A stretch of 64,000 bases of DNA from Irpex lacteus (taxonomy: Eukaryota; Basidiomycota; Agaricomycetes; Polyporales; Irpicaceae). The notes beneath the pieces are model-generated. The model did no database searches, was not told the origin of the DNA, and saw nothing but the letters and a program-made list of their open reading frames with translations. This document shows positions 35,948 to 47,702 of the stretch, piece by piece; the first letter of the stretch is position 1, and the number at the start of each line of letters is the position of its first letter. The stretch is from positions 930,001 through 994,000 of the forward strand of contig MQVO02000002.1 of NCBI GenBank assembly GCA_001986395.2, in the 5' to 3' direction. The position numbers and the translations under genes were made by a program.

Positions 35948-36739
35948 ATTGACACTCCCGTTTGCTTTGCTTTCTCCGGTGATATTTGTAAGGCACGCTC
36001 TATCACGATCGCACGCACTGTGGATGCTGTGTAAACCGCTCCGTCGTGGCCCAGCGTGGCCGACTCATGCAAGACAGAGAGGGATCGGTATTCTGTTCGT
36101 CGATGACGGTTTGACGTTCGTTTGGTTTTGTGGTTTGTCTGTCTTCTCTTCTTTTTCTTAACTGTATGATTGAGATAGTATGACGGTGCTTATTGCGCTG
36201 CGTTTCTTGGTGAGAAAATTCTTTGTTGTGGACGGTGAAGGAATGGAAGCAGGTGGGGTGCGGAGACTACCCTGTATTTATTCGTATTTTGGATCCATGT
36301 TACTACGCTCTTTGAATTGATCTTATAGCAGTATTCAGTTGTATGTACTAGCCTTTGTGTATGACTGGTTGTAGTAACATACATGACTCTTGACCTGATC
36401 GTATGAGGGCTTCAACAACAGTCTTATATGTGATCAAGCGGCCAATCAATCAAGACGTATGTTGGTTGAGTAAATCAAAGGGCCTTACGGCCAGAATGTT
36501 ACATTTACTGTCCATCAATGAACATGTTAGACAGTACTACTGAGTGTCACAAAGTGATAGAAGGTCGCCAAAACCGAGCTCCTTGGCGTGCTTGCTCGCA
36601 CTAAACGAGACGGTATATGAATTCAGATCATAGTATGAGTACCGGCAACCGTCGAGGTGGGTCCCTTCGACTGGCTTAGTTATCTGCTGCCCTATCCTGA
36701 TACGGAGAGCTTACACTGTCTCGTTGTAGGTATGAAAAG
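35948..36739. other. Intergenic after DUF6534 gene
   Basis: Short frames only, moderately AT-rich, with T-rich stretches suitable for transcript ends near 36150. No gene supported. Confidence 0.45.
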
Positions 36740-37230
36740 CTACGAGTCCTGCCACTGGCACTTGGGGTCACAATATTTGAGATAGTAGCCGATCCCGCGT
36801 CGTCTGGGGGTGGGGTGGCCTGCACTGAATAAGAGTGAGGATCTTAGCGCAGCAGTAACTGGGACGATGCAGACACTGACCTTTGTTGACCACAACTGTA
36901 ATACAAGGTAGAGTCCATACTATGTCCGCCCAGATGTCTTGCGTGATCTCGCAAGGATCTGCCCCAAACGCCGGGATGACTGCCTCGAGGTGCAAGGAGA
37001 GCTATCTCAATCCAGTCATAGTGTGGGCGTCCTGTAGAGCACTGATGGTTGCCTATTCGAATACTCCAGCGTGAGATCAAAGGGTCAGAGAACCGGGATG
37101 AAACCCATCCAATAGTCGGGCTGGCGGCGTATCACCACCCGCCTGATGTTCCAGTGTTCCAGAGGGCAATTAGAGGGGTAGAGAGCTGTTGTGATGGCCA
37201 TCCAGACTCGCGTTCAGTGACAGCATCCAT
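36740..37230 (-). CDS. Possible small spliced gene, unknown
   Basis: An ATG at 37228-37230 opens coding-like text (MDAVTERESGWPSQQ ... LIALWNTGTSGG) that stops unless spliced. A second block at about 36890-37000 reads HLEAVIPAFGADPCEITQDI and then a hydrophobic run (WTLPCITVVV). A third block follows an acceptor near 36820 and ends at a TAG near 36740 or, in another frame, continues past position 36690. No family is recognised. The blocks have GT and AG borders in plausible places, but the frames of the junctions are not unique. Expression of this as a real gene is uncertain. Confidence 0.3.
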
Positions 37231-37581
37231 GTTGAATGGGAGGATACGAGATGAAGGATACACTCCAGAATATCAAGGTGGCCTTAGTCGTGTACACCTT
37301 GAGACGGGCGCTGCACCCTTCATCCTACAAGGTTCAGAACTTCTCGCCACGTGAGATGCGACTCGAAAAAATACCAATCGTTGTTACTGTATCCACCTTT
37401 GAGCATAATCTTGAATGCAAGAGTTCGACGTCTGATCTAGAGGAGCTCGGCGACTGCACTAAATACATCCATCACGTGATACGTGTCATAGAACGCGTAG
37501 GGCGCGTGCAACTATTCGCAACTTTTCATTCTTCTTGTTTCCTTTGCCACCGTTTGCCACTTGTTGTTCACGACCTTCACG

Positions 37582-40500
37582 ATGTCCGAACAACTGCCCG
37601 CTCTTCTGCTTGCATCTCTCAATCCCGCCACAAGAAAACAAGCAGAACAAAATCTCCATGCTCTCAGCGTCCAGCCAGGATTCCTTCCAGTGCTTCTGCG
37701 ACTCGTGCTCGAGGCCTCACAAGATCGTTCTGTGCGTCTTGCTGCAAGCGTATTCTTCAAAAACGTCGTGAAGAATAAATGGGAGGATGTGCGTCGTCAA
37801 CGTGTCGGGTACCTGAAAGATACTAATTGTATTCCTTAGGAAGAAGCACCTGTACCAGAGGCTGATAAAGCCGCCCTCAGGAATGCGCTCGTTGCCGCTA
37901 TGATCCAGCTTTCGACACCAAGCGACAAAGCAGTCCGTGCTCAGATTGCAGAGTCTATATCACTCATTGCCAGTGCCGATTTCCCCGAACGATGGTCCGA
38001 TCTCATCGATGTGCGTCCTAAACTCTCTTCTGTATGTTCCGCGCTCACGAAGTCGCGTCGCTTAGAACCTCGTCGGTTCGCTCTCTCCCACAAACTATGC
38101 CATCAACATCGGTGTACTACAAACCGCACACTCCATTTTCTCATACTGGCGGGCAGCTACTCGCTCAGATGCTTTGTTCACGGTCATCAACCTCGTTCTC
38201 AAGAGCTTCAGCAAGCCCCTACTACAGCTGTTACAGCATACCTCCAATCTTCTCCTGACCAACGCGCCTGGAGACGCGACATCTACCCCAGAACTTCGTG
38301 CACAGGCTCAAGTGCTGCTCGTCGACTTGTACTATGACTTGACTTGCCAGGATCTGCCACCGGACTTCGAGGACACTCATGCCGCCTTCTTTGGACCCCC
38401 TGAGGGACTGTTCCTAAAGTTCTTAGTGTGGGATCCTCCCCAACTGCAGGGTGATGTGAGTTGGGCATTACTATATGCACGTAATCTGTCACTAACAAAC
38501 AGCTATGTGCATTGTAGCCTGATGATACCACTGCATCGCTACCATCTCAGATAAAGACTGGTATATTAGAGATAGCAGAGGTACGCGCTTCTCTTTTGTA
38601 TCTTCTCATTCAACTCATGGATTATCGTCATCAGCTGCATGTAAAACTGTATCCGGAAGTTATGCAGGCCTCTGGTGCTGTTCCTGCACTCGTCAGCTCC
38701 GTGTGGGACCTCATCGGCGGAGGCAGGCGAACTAGTATTGGCGATGATGGGGTAGGTCATAGAAACAGCTAATCTGCTTTTACTGATCCTCATTCCCCAG
38801 CTTGTGTCTCAATCGCTTCGCTTCATTTCAACCGCCATAAGATCAGGCCACTACAAGGAGCTCTTCTCCTCGAAGGACACAATATCCAACCTGTTGCAGG
38901 GTGTAGTAGTGCCTAACATCGTGCTGAGAGGTACACAATAACTACACTAATCGCGTGCGCTTCTCATAACCTTTACAGAGCATGACATCGAACAATTCGA
39001 GGACGACCCACTCGAGTATATTCGAACGGACCTGTCTCTTCCTGCCGCTTCAGGCCTTGGTTTAGGCTCTCACGACGCGATGACACGACGACAGGCCGCT
39101 GCCGACCTCGTCCGCGCATTAGTCTCGTCCGGCCTGGAGGCGGAGACAACCGAGGTCGCGGGTGCATATATCAATCAGGGCTTGCAAGACTATAACAATA
39201 ACAAGACCAAGGAGGATGGCTGGAAGTCGAAGAATACGGCTGTGTACCTTTTGACCGCTGTGGCAACTCGCGGTAGCACGACTCAGGTGCGCTTTGCGTA
39301 GCATGAGTAGGAAGATCTGGACTGAATGCATGGGATAGCAAGGAGTTACTTCGACGAATGCGTTGGTGGATGTAGTGAAATTCTTCTCGGATCACATCTT
39401 CCAGGATTTGCAGGCACCCGCTGGTAGCGTCCACCCCTTGCTGCAGGTTGACGCGATCAGGTATCTGTACACTTTCCGCACTCAGGTGAGCCCCCTTATA
39501 GTTCGACAGCTCTACGTAATTCACACAATAATACAATAACCGGGCAGCTGACGAAACCACAACTGCTCTCCGTACTCCCCCTGCTCGTAACGCACCTCAA
39601 CTCGGATAACTACGTGTGCTACACGTACGCTGCTATCAGCATCGAGCGTATCTTGTTCATCAAACAAGCAAACCAGCTTTTGTACGTCTCCTCAGCTATA
39701 ACTGTTCCTACAAACATTAACTTGCGCTAGGTTCTCGCAGGCGGATGTGCACGAATCCGCTCGTCCGTTGATTGATGCCTTGCTGAAGAAGATAGAACAA
39801 GCTGGTACTCCAGAAAAGGTCGCGGAGAACGACTATCTCATGAGATGTAGGGAATTTTTTCTCACATTATTATCACCATTGACACCGTCATATCTAGGTG
39901 TCATGCGTGTGATCATTACCGCACGGTCGTCCTTGCTGGACGGATATGATACCATCCTCACTCGCCTTGTCAACATCCTTGGAGTCATCTCGAAGAACCC
40001 AAGCAACCCCAACTTTGACCAATATATCTTCGAGAGTATCTCTGCTCTCATCAGGTACGCATTAGTGTTTAGAAGTCCAGCCCTATCATCCACATAGTCG
40101 TCATTCACTAGATTCATCGTCTCGGCTCGGGCGGACACACTCCCGACTTTCGAGCAAGCCCTGTTCGGACCCTTCACCTTCATCCTACAGTCTGACATCG
40201 ACCGTACGTACGAGTACGAACTCTCCTCTGAGTCTCTGCTTACATTCATCCAGAATACATCCCCTACGTCTTCCAACTTCTTGCTCAGATGCTCGACCTT
40301 CACACACAAGAAGTCCCCGCCGCCTACCGAGAATTACTACCCTTCCTGCTCACCCCGGCTGCCTGGACGCAGAAGGGCAGCATCCCGGGTCTGGTCAAGC
40401 TACTGAAGGCATTCCTGACACACGACTCCCAGCATATCGTGGCGAACAACCAGCATTTGAACGTGTACGGTATCATTCAGACGCTGCTCAAGTCCAAAGC

Positions 40501-41367
40501 GAACGACGCATGGGGCTTCGAGCTCCTGCAAGCGGCGTACCAGTCTCTGCCGCAGTACGTCTTCCGGACGTTTTATTATATCATATTGTGTCCTAACGAG
40601 TTACTGCAGATCGGCACTGGCAGATGCACGTCGCGTTCTCATCATGGCGATGCTGACTCGCCTGCAGACGTCCAAGACAGACAAGTTCGTGTACTACTTT
40701 GTGCTCTTCCTCTTGTTTGTCAGCGCCATCAATGTGGAGGGCCTGACGCCGGACTTTACCGTCGAGGTGTTCGAAGGCATCCAGCCAAAGTGAGTAATAC
40801 CCGCCTTCATGTGACTGGTAGCGCCGACCGCTCTCGTCAGTCTCTGGCCGCAGATTCTTAGCAACTTCGTCATGCCGCAAGTTCCCAAGTTACCCACCAA
40901 AGATAGAAAGCTCGCCGCTGTTGGCTTGACGAAGCTGCTCACGCAAAGCACTCATATGCTCCGGGAACCTGTCGTCCAGGCTTGGTAAGTGACGTTCTGA
41001 ACCAATCATGCCATTCCATACTTAGACCTCTTCTCCATTTCACAGGCCAGCTACGTTCACAGCGCTTGCCAGGTTGTTCTCAGAACCTCAATACCTCACC
41101 AAAAATGACGAGGATCCTGACGCCGCCATCACCTCCATTGACTTTGAAGAACAAAACGCCGGATACCAAGCAGCATACTCACGACTGGCTGCATCTGAAG
41201 GAGCTCAAGTTGATCCTGTGGCGTACGTGCGCGATCCTCGCGAGTTCTTGGGTCAGGAACTAGTGCGCTTGTCGAAGACCGACCCTCGTGTCAAGTCGTT
41301 GTTGACGGCCAACCCGGAGGTCGCGCCCTTTGTGCAAAGCTTGGCTAATAGCGGGTATGTAGTGTAG
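37582..41367 (+). CDS. CSE1: Exportin-2 / importin-alpha re-exporter CSE1
   Basis: Karyopherin that returns importin alpha from nucleus to cytoplasm with Ran-GTP. Sixteen exons join in frame (first 37582-37788, last 41046-41367), giving 992 codons, close to other fungal CSE1 proteins. The N-terminal importin-beta domain (residues about 22-95) shows NPATRKQAEQNLHALS and LAASVFFKNVVKNKWED. The Cse1 domain follows (DFPERWSDLID, SPTNYAINIGVLQTAHSIF, YSYWRAATRS-like text). The CAS/CSE1 C-terminal domain contains PEKVAENDYLMRCVMRVI, AAWTQKGSIPGLVKLL and KTDKFVYYFVLFLLFV. HEAT-repeat helices are visible throughout. The start ATG is the first in frame and lies just after a pyrimidine-rich leader. Introns are 47-80 bp. 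An essential housekeeping gene; identification is secure. Confidence 0.97.
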
Positions 41368-41592
41368 GTGATGTAATCTTTGCATGTTGTGTCGATAGCT
41401 CGGAAGATTTTGTATGGTTACAACTGTTTTCGTCGTCGGGACGGTCACCCTCCAAACTTGCATCGGATACTTAACTCTAGTGTTGCGTAAGTGATGGAAT
41501 GAATGGTCCTGAACTTTCGCGGACACAACCACAATACTATGTGAGGAGTGTCTTGCATGCTCAAAGAAGGTTGCGCACAAGAGGTTCGATTT

Positions 41593-41617
41593 TTCGAACG
41601 CAACGAAATTTCGGGAA
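41593..41617. promoter_or_regulatory. Heat-shock element array upstream of Hsp20 gene
   Basis: A perfect three-unit element, GAA-nn-TTC-nn-GAA, occupies 41605-41617 (gaaatttcgggaa). An adjacent TTCGAA pair lies at 41593-41598. These are binding sites for heat-shock factor trimers and lie about 290 bp upstream of the start codon. Confidence 0.8.
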
Positions 41618-41784
41618 CACTCGCGGCCCTTGTTTGTATTTATTTACAATTCTCCCAATGCGGAACTCAACACCAACCACAAAATAGACGCCAGCGTTCT
41701 CGATCGTTCCATCATGCCCATGATGACGGTAAGCATCCAGCGACGCAATTCCAGCGATTTCTGGCGTATGATTTTGAAATACTG

Positions 41785-41810
41785 GAAGATTCCCACTTTG
41801 CGTATATAAG
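41785..41810 (+). promoter_or_regulatory. Proximal heat-shock half-sites and TATA box of Hsp20 gene
   Basis: A two-unit heat-shock element GAA-ga-TTC (41785-41792) stands eleven bases before a TATA box (tatataag, 41803-41810). The TATA box lies about 90 bp before the start codon, a usual spacing for a strongly inducible gene with a short leader. Confidence 0.75.
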
Positions 41811-41901
41811 ACCTGTTTGGTATGGGTTCGTGTCCCTCAGAATCATACACACCAACAAGCACAGTTATAACGACTCTTACAATCTCTCTTCTCTAACCAT
41901 C

Positions 41902-42498
41902 ATGTCTCTTTCTCGCTTCTTCTACGAGCCTTTCTACTCCCTGTCTGACTTTGACCGTCTCTTTGATGAGGCTTTCAATGCTCGGACTGACAACACTCGT
42001 GCTCGCGGTCAAGTCACCGAGGGTAACGAATCGAATGGCACCAGACGCCTTGCTCTAAGACCAAGGTACGCATACGACCCTTATGTCTACCCTTCTCGCT
42101 TGAACTAACGTGTTGTTTGTAGGCTCGATGTCCACGAGGACCCGTCTTCTAACACCGTGACAGCTACCTTCGAGCTTCCAGGCTTGAAGAAGGAAGACGT
42201 CAATATCGACGTTCACAACAACGTGTTGACGGTCTCAGGAGAATCAAAGGTCTCTTCCGAACGTGACGAGAACGGCTATGTCGTTCGTGAACGCCGCTTT
42301 GGTCGCTTCGAGAGATCTCTGCCATTGCCTCAGGGCATCAAGGTAAGCGCAGATGGTGCACTTTCAATGACGATCTGTGATCTGACAACTATTTCACAGG
42401 GCGAAGACATCAAAGCTGGCCTCGAGAATGGCGTGCTGACTGTGTCGTTCCCGAAGTCAACGCCTGAACAGGCCCCGAAGAAGATCACCATCTCCTAA
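41902..42498 (+). CDS. Small heat-shock protein (Hsp20 / alpha-crystallin)
   Basis: ATP-independent chaperone that holds unfolding proteins, usually as large cytosolic oligomers. Three exons (41902-42065, 42123-42342, 42400-42498) give 160 codons. The N-terminal arm is Phe/Tyr-rich (SRFFYEPFYSLSDFDRLFDE). The alpha-crystallin domain runs from LDVHEDPSSNTVTATFELPG through DVNIDVHNNVLTVSGESK and FGRFERSLPLPQGI to the signature IKAGLENGVLTVSFPK, and the C-terminal tail has a short IxI-like end (ITIS). The promoter carries a perfect heat-shock element, a proximal two-unit element and a TATA box, so heat induction is expected. Confidence 0.95.
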
Positions 42499-43032
42499 GG
42501 CCTAAGGCGCCACCGTTCTGAAGTTTAATCACTTGGATTTATTTCTATTGCATGTATAATTTGTATCCTAGATCTGTGTATCATATGGAACCTGATTTGC
42601 TAGTCATTTACATAGCACTGAAGTGAAGACCGAGTTTATACGATCTCTGAGTCCTTACATCATCCTGCCTTATAAGAGTGGCCGCTTGCTGTGCTCGCAC
42701 GCCCTCCACGTGGCAAGGTGATCGACGCGTTCTGAGCGCCAATTCTAAGTTCACTTTAGCCAGTCACCGCCAGTGCCACTGCTGGGACTGGCACGCTACT
42801 AAACAGACGTTGAGGCTGACAAGTAGGACCCGTTTAGTAAGTAGTACACATGTTGCATGCAAAATTTACTACATTTACTTCTGGTGTAGCCCAAGACAGA
42901 AAACTAGCTGTTGCTTTTCCTACTACTAAGCTGTGACCGTCTAGCACTACTCACCAGCAGTAAGTGATGCAAGTTATTCGTGGCTGGACATAGATATCTG
43001 AAATATTTCCATCTTACATTCGAGTAGGAGTC
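42499..43032. other. Intergenic between Hsp20 and small membrane protein gene
   Basis: About 530 bp. It includes the Hsp20 3' untranslated region and the promoter of the following gene; nothing else is seen. Confidence 0.5.
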
Positions 43033-43872
43033 ATGAACAAACTCAGGAAACCTGCTCCCGTATCCCCTCCAACCACGCCATCGAAAAGCAGGACGATGGC
43101 ACTTGCCCAAACCGCGGCACGCATAGTGGTAGCACCGGGATCTGCAGCGGCCTCCGGCTACCTTGCTACTACCTCAGGAAACCTGGCTGCACAAACTCAC
43201 AGCTCATCTCACACACGACATCTACCTACGTCTGTAGTTCTACCTAAAACTGCTCAAGAGCAGTATTGGGCAGCACGAGCCCTGACAGCCGAGACACTGC
43301 TGTCTGCGAAGGTTGCCCATCAACATGAACTAAAGAGTGTAACCTCTGAGGCTGACGCGAAGCGAATGGTCAGTCAATGCACCTGGAATAGTACTTCGAT
43401 GATTCCCATGCTGAACATGATGGCAGCATGAACTAGAAACGCTTCGAAAGGCCCACAAGACCCGCGAATCCCGATTAGAGAAGCTAGTAGTAAGTTCAAG
43501 TGAAGTTATTTTACTTTATCGCACGCCTGCTCAATTACGCTTTTTCTTAGCTGGCTCTTTTAACCTTACTCCTTGGCCTGGCCGCTGCGTTTGCCTACTC
43601 TATGCACGTGAATTCGAAGGACCGATCCCGCAAACCCTCTAATATGCACTTCACCATTCCAATACTATCGCCCTTCGCATCTGTGGTACGTATTCACTCT
43701 CAAACTATAGTGTATCCATTTGGATGATTGAGAATGGGCGGTCTAAACTTGCTGCCAGGTTGAACACGAAACATCTGTGATTGGGCCCAAACTGCTCACG
43801 GCTTTCGCCGCCATACTAGCCATTGGCCTGTATGGTTGTTTCCGCTACTGGTTGACACATCGAAAGGCTTGA
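43033..43872 (+). CDS. Small two-helix membrane protein, unknown
   Basis: Four exons (43033-43368, 43427-43489, 43551-43685, 43759-43872) give 215 codons, all junctions in frame. The N-terminal 95 residues are Ser/Thr/Pro/Ala-rich and probably disordered. A predicted coiled coil (AQEQYWAARALTAETLLSAK, and HELETLRKAHKTRESRLEKL) precedes two membrane helices, LALLTLLLGLAAAFAYSM and KLLTAFAAILAIGLYGCFRY, separated by about 45 residues. The protein ends in a basic tail (THRKA). The layout suggests an organelle membrane adaptor with its coiled coil facing the cytosol. I do not recognise a family. Confidence 0.75.
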
Positions 43873-44214
43873 CAAATGCTCACCCACGTCATTGATGTTA
43901 TTTACTGGCTTACTTGCATTGTGTGGTGGGATACAGGGATTCAACGACTCACTAGGCCGCCATACGTGCTCTGGAAGTAACGGACAATAATCTGGAACTT
44001 ATTTTCTTGGATCATGTGTACCTGGGGTTGATAGCGACCTGCCGTGCATATCAACTGTATTATATGAGAATCTGTAGTATATATATATTACACTATCCGA
44101 AACACCCAATTGACTCATCTACTGAAAATATTATTTACGTGGTGAAGTATGTAGCAGGGACGTAACTCACAAACACTATACAAAACTCCCATCGGTGGCA
44201 ACTGGACGAACGAA

Positions 44215-45439
44215 TCATGACACTAATGTCTCTTGCGCCCCTTGTCCCTGGCTACCTTGGGCCTCTGCAATCCCTGACTCTCCAACAGCACTGGATGGCG
44301 CGGCATTCCCAGTTTCCATGCTGAGTCTCGTTGACGTGCGCCGATTCGCTCGTGAGGGAATTGGACTCGATCTCCGAGAAGACGATGGCGTAACCGATGC
44401 GCTGCCCCTGCCTCTGACAGAGCCCGGGCGTGCAGCTGGTGTTGACGTCCCGCTGCCCCCTGCGCTACCAAGTCCGGCTGATCCTGGTGGTGCAGGCGCG
44501 AAGACAAGGGGGCGCTTGATTCGGAATATCCTGGTGGTTATCCAGCCTAACCACGTAGCTTCATACGTAGCCCGCTCATGCTCCTCGCGTTTCCTTTCAA
44601 ACGCATTACGATACCGCTCGTACGACTCCCTGAATGACCGATCAACACGTGAAGAGAAGATAAGCTCGCCTCGTGGGTTCAATGAAGGGGGTATCGGAGC
44701 AATGGGAACTGATGAGCTGCGCTTCGACATGCGCTGAGGCGAGGGTGAACGACGTGGCCCCGAAGGTAGAGCTGGTGGGGATGGAGAAGTTGGGGACGTA
44801 ACTGGAGAAGAGGAAGGAGACGTCCGGGGAAAGAGGAAGGCGAAGGGACTGAATGGGAGCTTCGAGCGTAGTGGTGGCTGGCGGACGTTCAGGTACATGT
44901 TAAAGCTACGCAAAGCTCGGTTTGCATGAGGAATATATCTGCATTGGTCTCAGCCCATTGCAGTATATGCCAAAGAGAAAGTAACGCACTTGTTTGCATA
45001 ACCAATCTTCTCAGAGTACATGCCACTGAGGAAGAACAGGGCCAAGGTCGTCACAGAGACACACAATAGTCCTAAGGCAAAATAAGGATGGACGTGTATC
45101 TCGGCTTGTGGGTCATATATGTCGGGGAGTATCCATCGTAAGAACCAGGCGCAAGGTATGGATAGAAGGTCTGTCTGAAGGAACACTTCAGACAGGAGAA
45201 ACGCGATGATGAGGAGTAGCTGGGCTAGAAACACTATAGATGGATACGAGGTATGAGAACAGAATGCAAGAGGCAATCTCCAGTACTGACACACATTGAT
45301 AGCGGCGCTTCCTTCTGTTCAAGGATGCAGCATTGGCCTTGAGGCGTTCCTCGAAACGTAGGAGATCGCGGTAAGTATTCGGATCGTTAGGGGGGTAAAA
45401 TGCACCATTCTTTGGGAGAGGCGAGAGTCTTGGCGGCAT
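44215..45439 (-). CDS. SPO7: Spo7-like regulatory subunit of the Nem1-Spo7 phosphatase
   Basis: Membrane partner of the Nem1 phosphatase, which dephosphorylates the phosphatidate phosphatase Pah1 at the nuclear/ER membrane and so controls lipid storage and nuclear shape. The ATG at 45437-45439 starts an exon with the family core DPNTYRDLLRFEERLKANAA, then RRKRRYQ at a phase-1 intron. The second exon contains the two membrane helices (AQLLLIIAFLLSEVFL and YFALGLLCVSVTTLALFFL) and SGMYSEKIGYANK. The third exon is a long Ser/Pro-rich tail with the helical segment FRESYERYRNAFERKREEHE, found in fungal Spo7. It ends at the stop at 44215. The tail is longer than in yeast Spo7. Confidence 0.87.
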
Positions 45440-46020
45440 AAAGTGTTAAGCAGAGAGGTCCCTCGACAAAAGTAGGATAAGATGCGCTATGCAGTCGTTC
45501 GTCGTTGCAATCTAAGCAGAAGAGTCCGAACGAGACACCAGTTTGGGTGCCGGTAGCTAACGTTGTTCGTTCCGTATAGACGTTCCGCCGTTATTATTCG
45601 TGTATTGAGGATTATCGCCTGAGCCACCTCACAAAATCTCAAGCATTCGAGGCCGAGTCCTAGGTCAACGAGGATGGTGGAATGGTGGCAAGGAATGTTG
45701 TACGACTCGACCATGCATTCCAGTTCTGATTATTTAGACGCCTATTACGGCAACTCCCACCATGCCTCGAGGCTGAGAGTCCTCATGGCTACCGTTATGA
45801 CATAAGTATACGGCATACTATTAGGTATATTCACTTGTACATATCAGGTAGTAGGCATAGATGGCTGGATCCACAATGAGTATAGTGAAGACGGAAGCCA
45901 CAACGAATGAGAAAAGGTTAGCATGGTGTCTCAAAGTGAGTAGTAGTTATAGGGAATCCTGTTTGACTGACTCGGAGCCTGGACTTTGATGAGCTGTAAG
46001 CACCCTGAAAACTTACAGCG
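45440..46020. other. Intergenic between Spo7 and BTB genes
   Basis: Both neighbours are on the minus strand. This stretch must contain the Spo7 promoter and the BTB gene's 3' end. No supported coding region. Confidence 0.5.
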
Positions 46021-47222
46021 TTAAGCCGGAGTGGGATGTATCCCTATAATATCCTCGACTAGCTGCCTCGCACGACGGCTAGATTTCTTCAAGTGTCGTT
46101 GACCTTCCCGCGACCCACTCTGCTGCCGTGCAGAGTGATTCTCCATTGCCTCCAACATCAGTCGCTCGCGGATCTCGCATAGCTGCGACACCAGCTTACT
46201 TCCGAGAAGGTCGATCTCCTGTTCACGAAGTGGTCCATCCCTCACGCACAAGTCAACGTAGGCTGAAGTAAGCCAACTGCCGACGTCGTACTTGCGCGCG
46301 ATGAAGATACGGTCCACCGCATCCACAGTCTCGGCGAATGTGGAAGACTCCAGCTCGGTAATCGCTCGGAGTCGAATGTTACCGCATTTGAGGATAGTAG
46401 CGGCAGCTAAGAGATCGAGCCAATCTTCTAACGCATAAAGATGTGGGTCGTATACACTGAGAGACATAGGCATCAGCGAATGTTATGCTGTTGAACATGA
46501 CACGACTAACCCGAAAAATAAGAAATGCAGAAAGCATTCGAATTCATGAACCGTGATGTTCGTGAGTAGAATTGCGTTCTCGTCGCTGGTACCCGCAGTA
46601 GGGTCGTGCTCTAGGAGAGCCTGCAAGTAAACAGACTCCCTTTTCAAGAAGTAGCGGTGTACCTGGAAGACGCAGCCATCGATCTGCGACGGACGCGTAT
46701 TACATCAACGAGAGACATCGGAATAAATATAGTGAAGATACTGACCTCCAAGGTTACCAATGTATCTGAGAGGTAAAATCTACTATGTCTTCTCTTTGAG
46801 GTGAAGGAAGCGTCGACGTCGCTGTCCAGGTCTCTGTGCGCTGCCAAAGGAGACGGAGGAAGATCCAGAGTAAGGTTCGTCACCGCTGGGCTGCGAGCGG
46901 GAGACAAGTGGCTCTCGTTTGCATCGCCTAAATAGGTAGGACGAGAACGTTCGACGTCGTTCGAAAGACCTTCACCGAGTATCGAAGACTTATGGCCGCG
47001 TCTCCCGTATTTGCGCTTCACCGGGCCCCTGTTATCAGCGAGGCGGTCCGTAGCTTCAGCCCAGGGAACGGGTACGTTGTCTAGGTTGTTGAGATGTGCA
47101 AGTCGCGTTGACGAGCGAGAAGATGGTGCAACGCACTCCTGGGCGTGTAGGTCGTCAGCCAGAGTCTCCGCAGACCCAGAGGAGTCATGCGGGCTGGAAG
47201 CGAACGATCGCTGGGAGGCCAT
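46021..47222 (-). CDS. BTB/POZ domain protein
   Basis: Nuclear or cytosolic protein of a BTB-only class common in agaricomycetes; BTB domains mediate dimerisation or binding to Cul3 ubiquitin ligases. Starting at the ATG at 47220-47222, about 150 disordered Ser/Pro-rich residues contain a basic patch (PVKRKYGRRGHKSS). The BTB fold begins in RFYLSDTLVTLE, continues after an intron as IDGCVFQVHRYFLKRES and HEFECFLHFLFF, and goes on after another intron through DWLDLLAAATILKCGNI. The C-terminal BACK-like helices (DRIFIARKYDVGSWL) are followed by a basic Ser-rich tail ending at 46021. An earlier in-frame ATG (near 47294) could add 24 residues. Function unknown. Confidence 0.82.
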
Positions 47223-47702
47223 CGTGCACTTCACTGGGGACGTGCAAGAATTGTGGGAGAGTGGCGGTGGAAACCTGCACTGTACATGCGACATGAAGGA
47301 TGTAAAGGACTGGGACGAACTCACAGAGCCTTTATAGCCTGAGAGCACGGCCACAGGATATGCGTATAACTCTTCCAAGGGCCTGGTGAGCGAAGGGCCT
47401 CAATAGGGCCGGGGCCAATCAGACAATAGCGGAAATTATCGCAATGATTCGTTGCGGCACTGCTCGAAGAAAGGGTATAGCCAACAAAGGGTTGTTTATG
47501 ATTAACAACTTTTCCACAACTCTACACAATCGGGCATTGGTAGTATAGCCCTTGCCAAAGGAGATTGATGCCATGTAGAATCTTGGCTCTATGGATCTCA
47601 CAGGATCTGTACATGATGCAGTGGCAATTAGCACGACTTGATGCTTTGCGCGTGTGGATGAATTACAGCTTACCTACTTAGAGAGGGTTCGCAAAGTCAC
47701 AA
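47223..47702. promoter_or_regulatory. Promoter of BTB gene and 3' end of SMP3
   Basis: Intergenic stretch of 480 bp, no gene. Two repeated AT-rich segments near 47430-47560 are unremarkable. Confidence 0.45.

Noticed and set aside
38041..38110. Suspected frameshift in CSE1 exon 3
   Set aside because: Re-reading the bases showed that the frame stays open and gives the expected family text.
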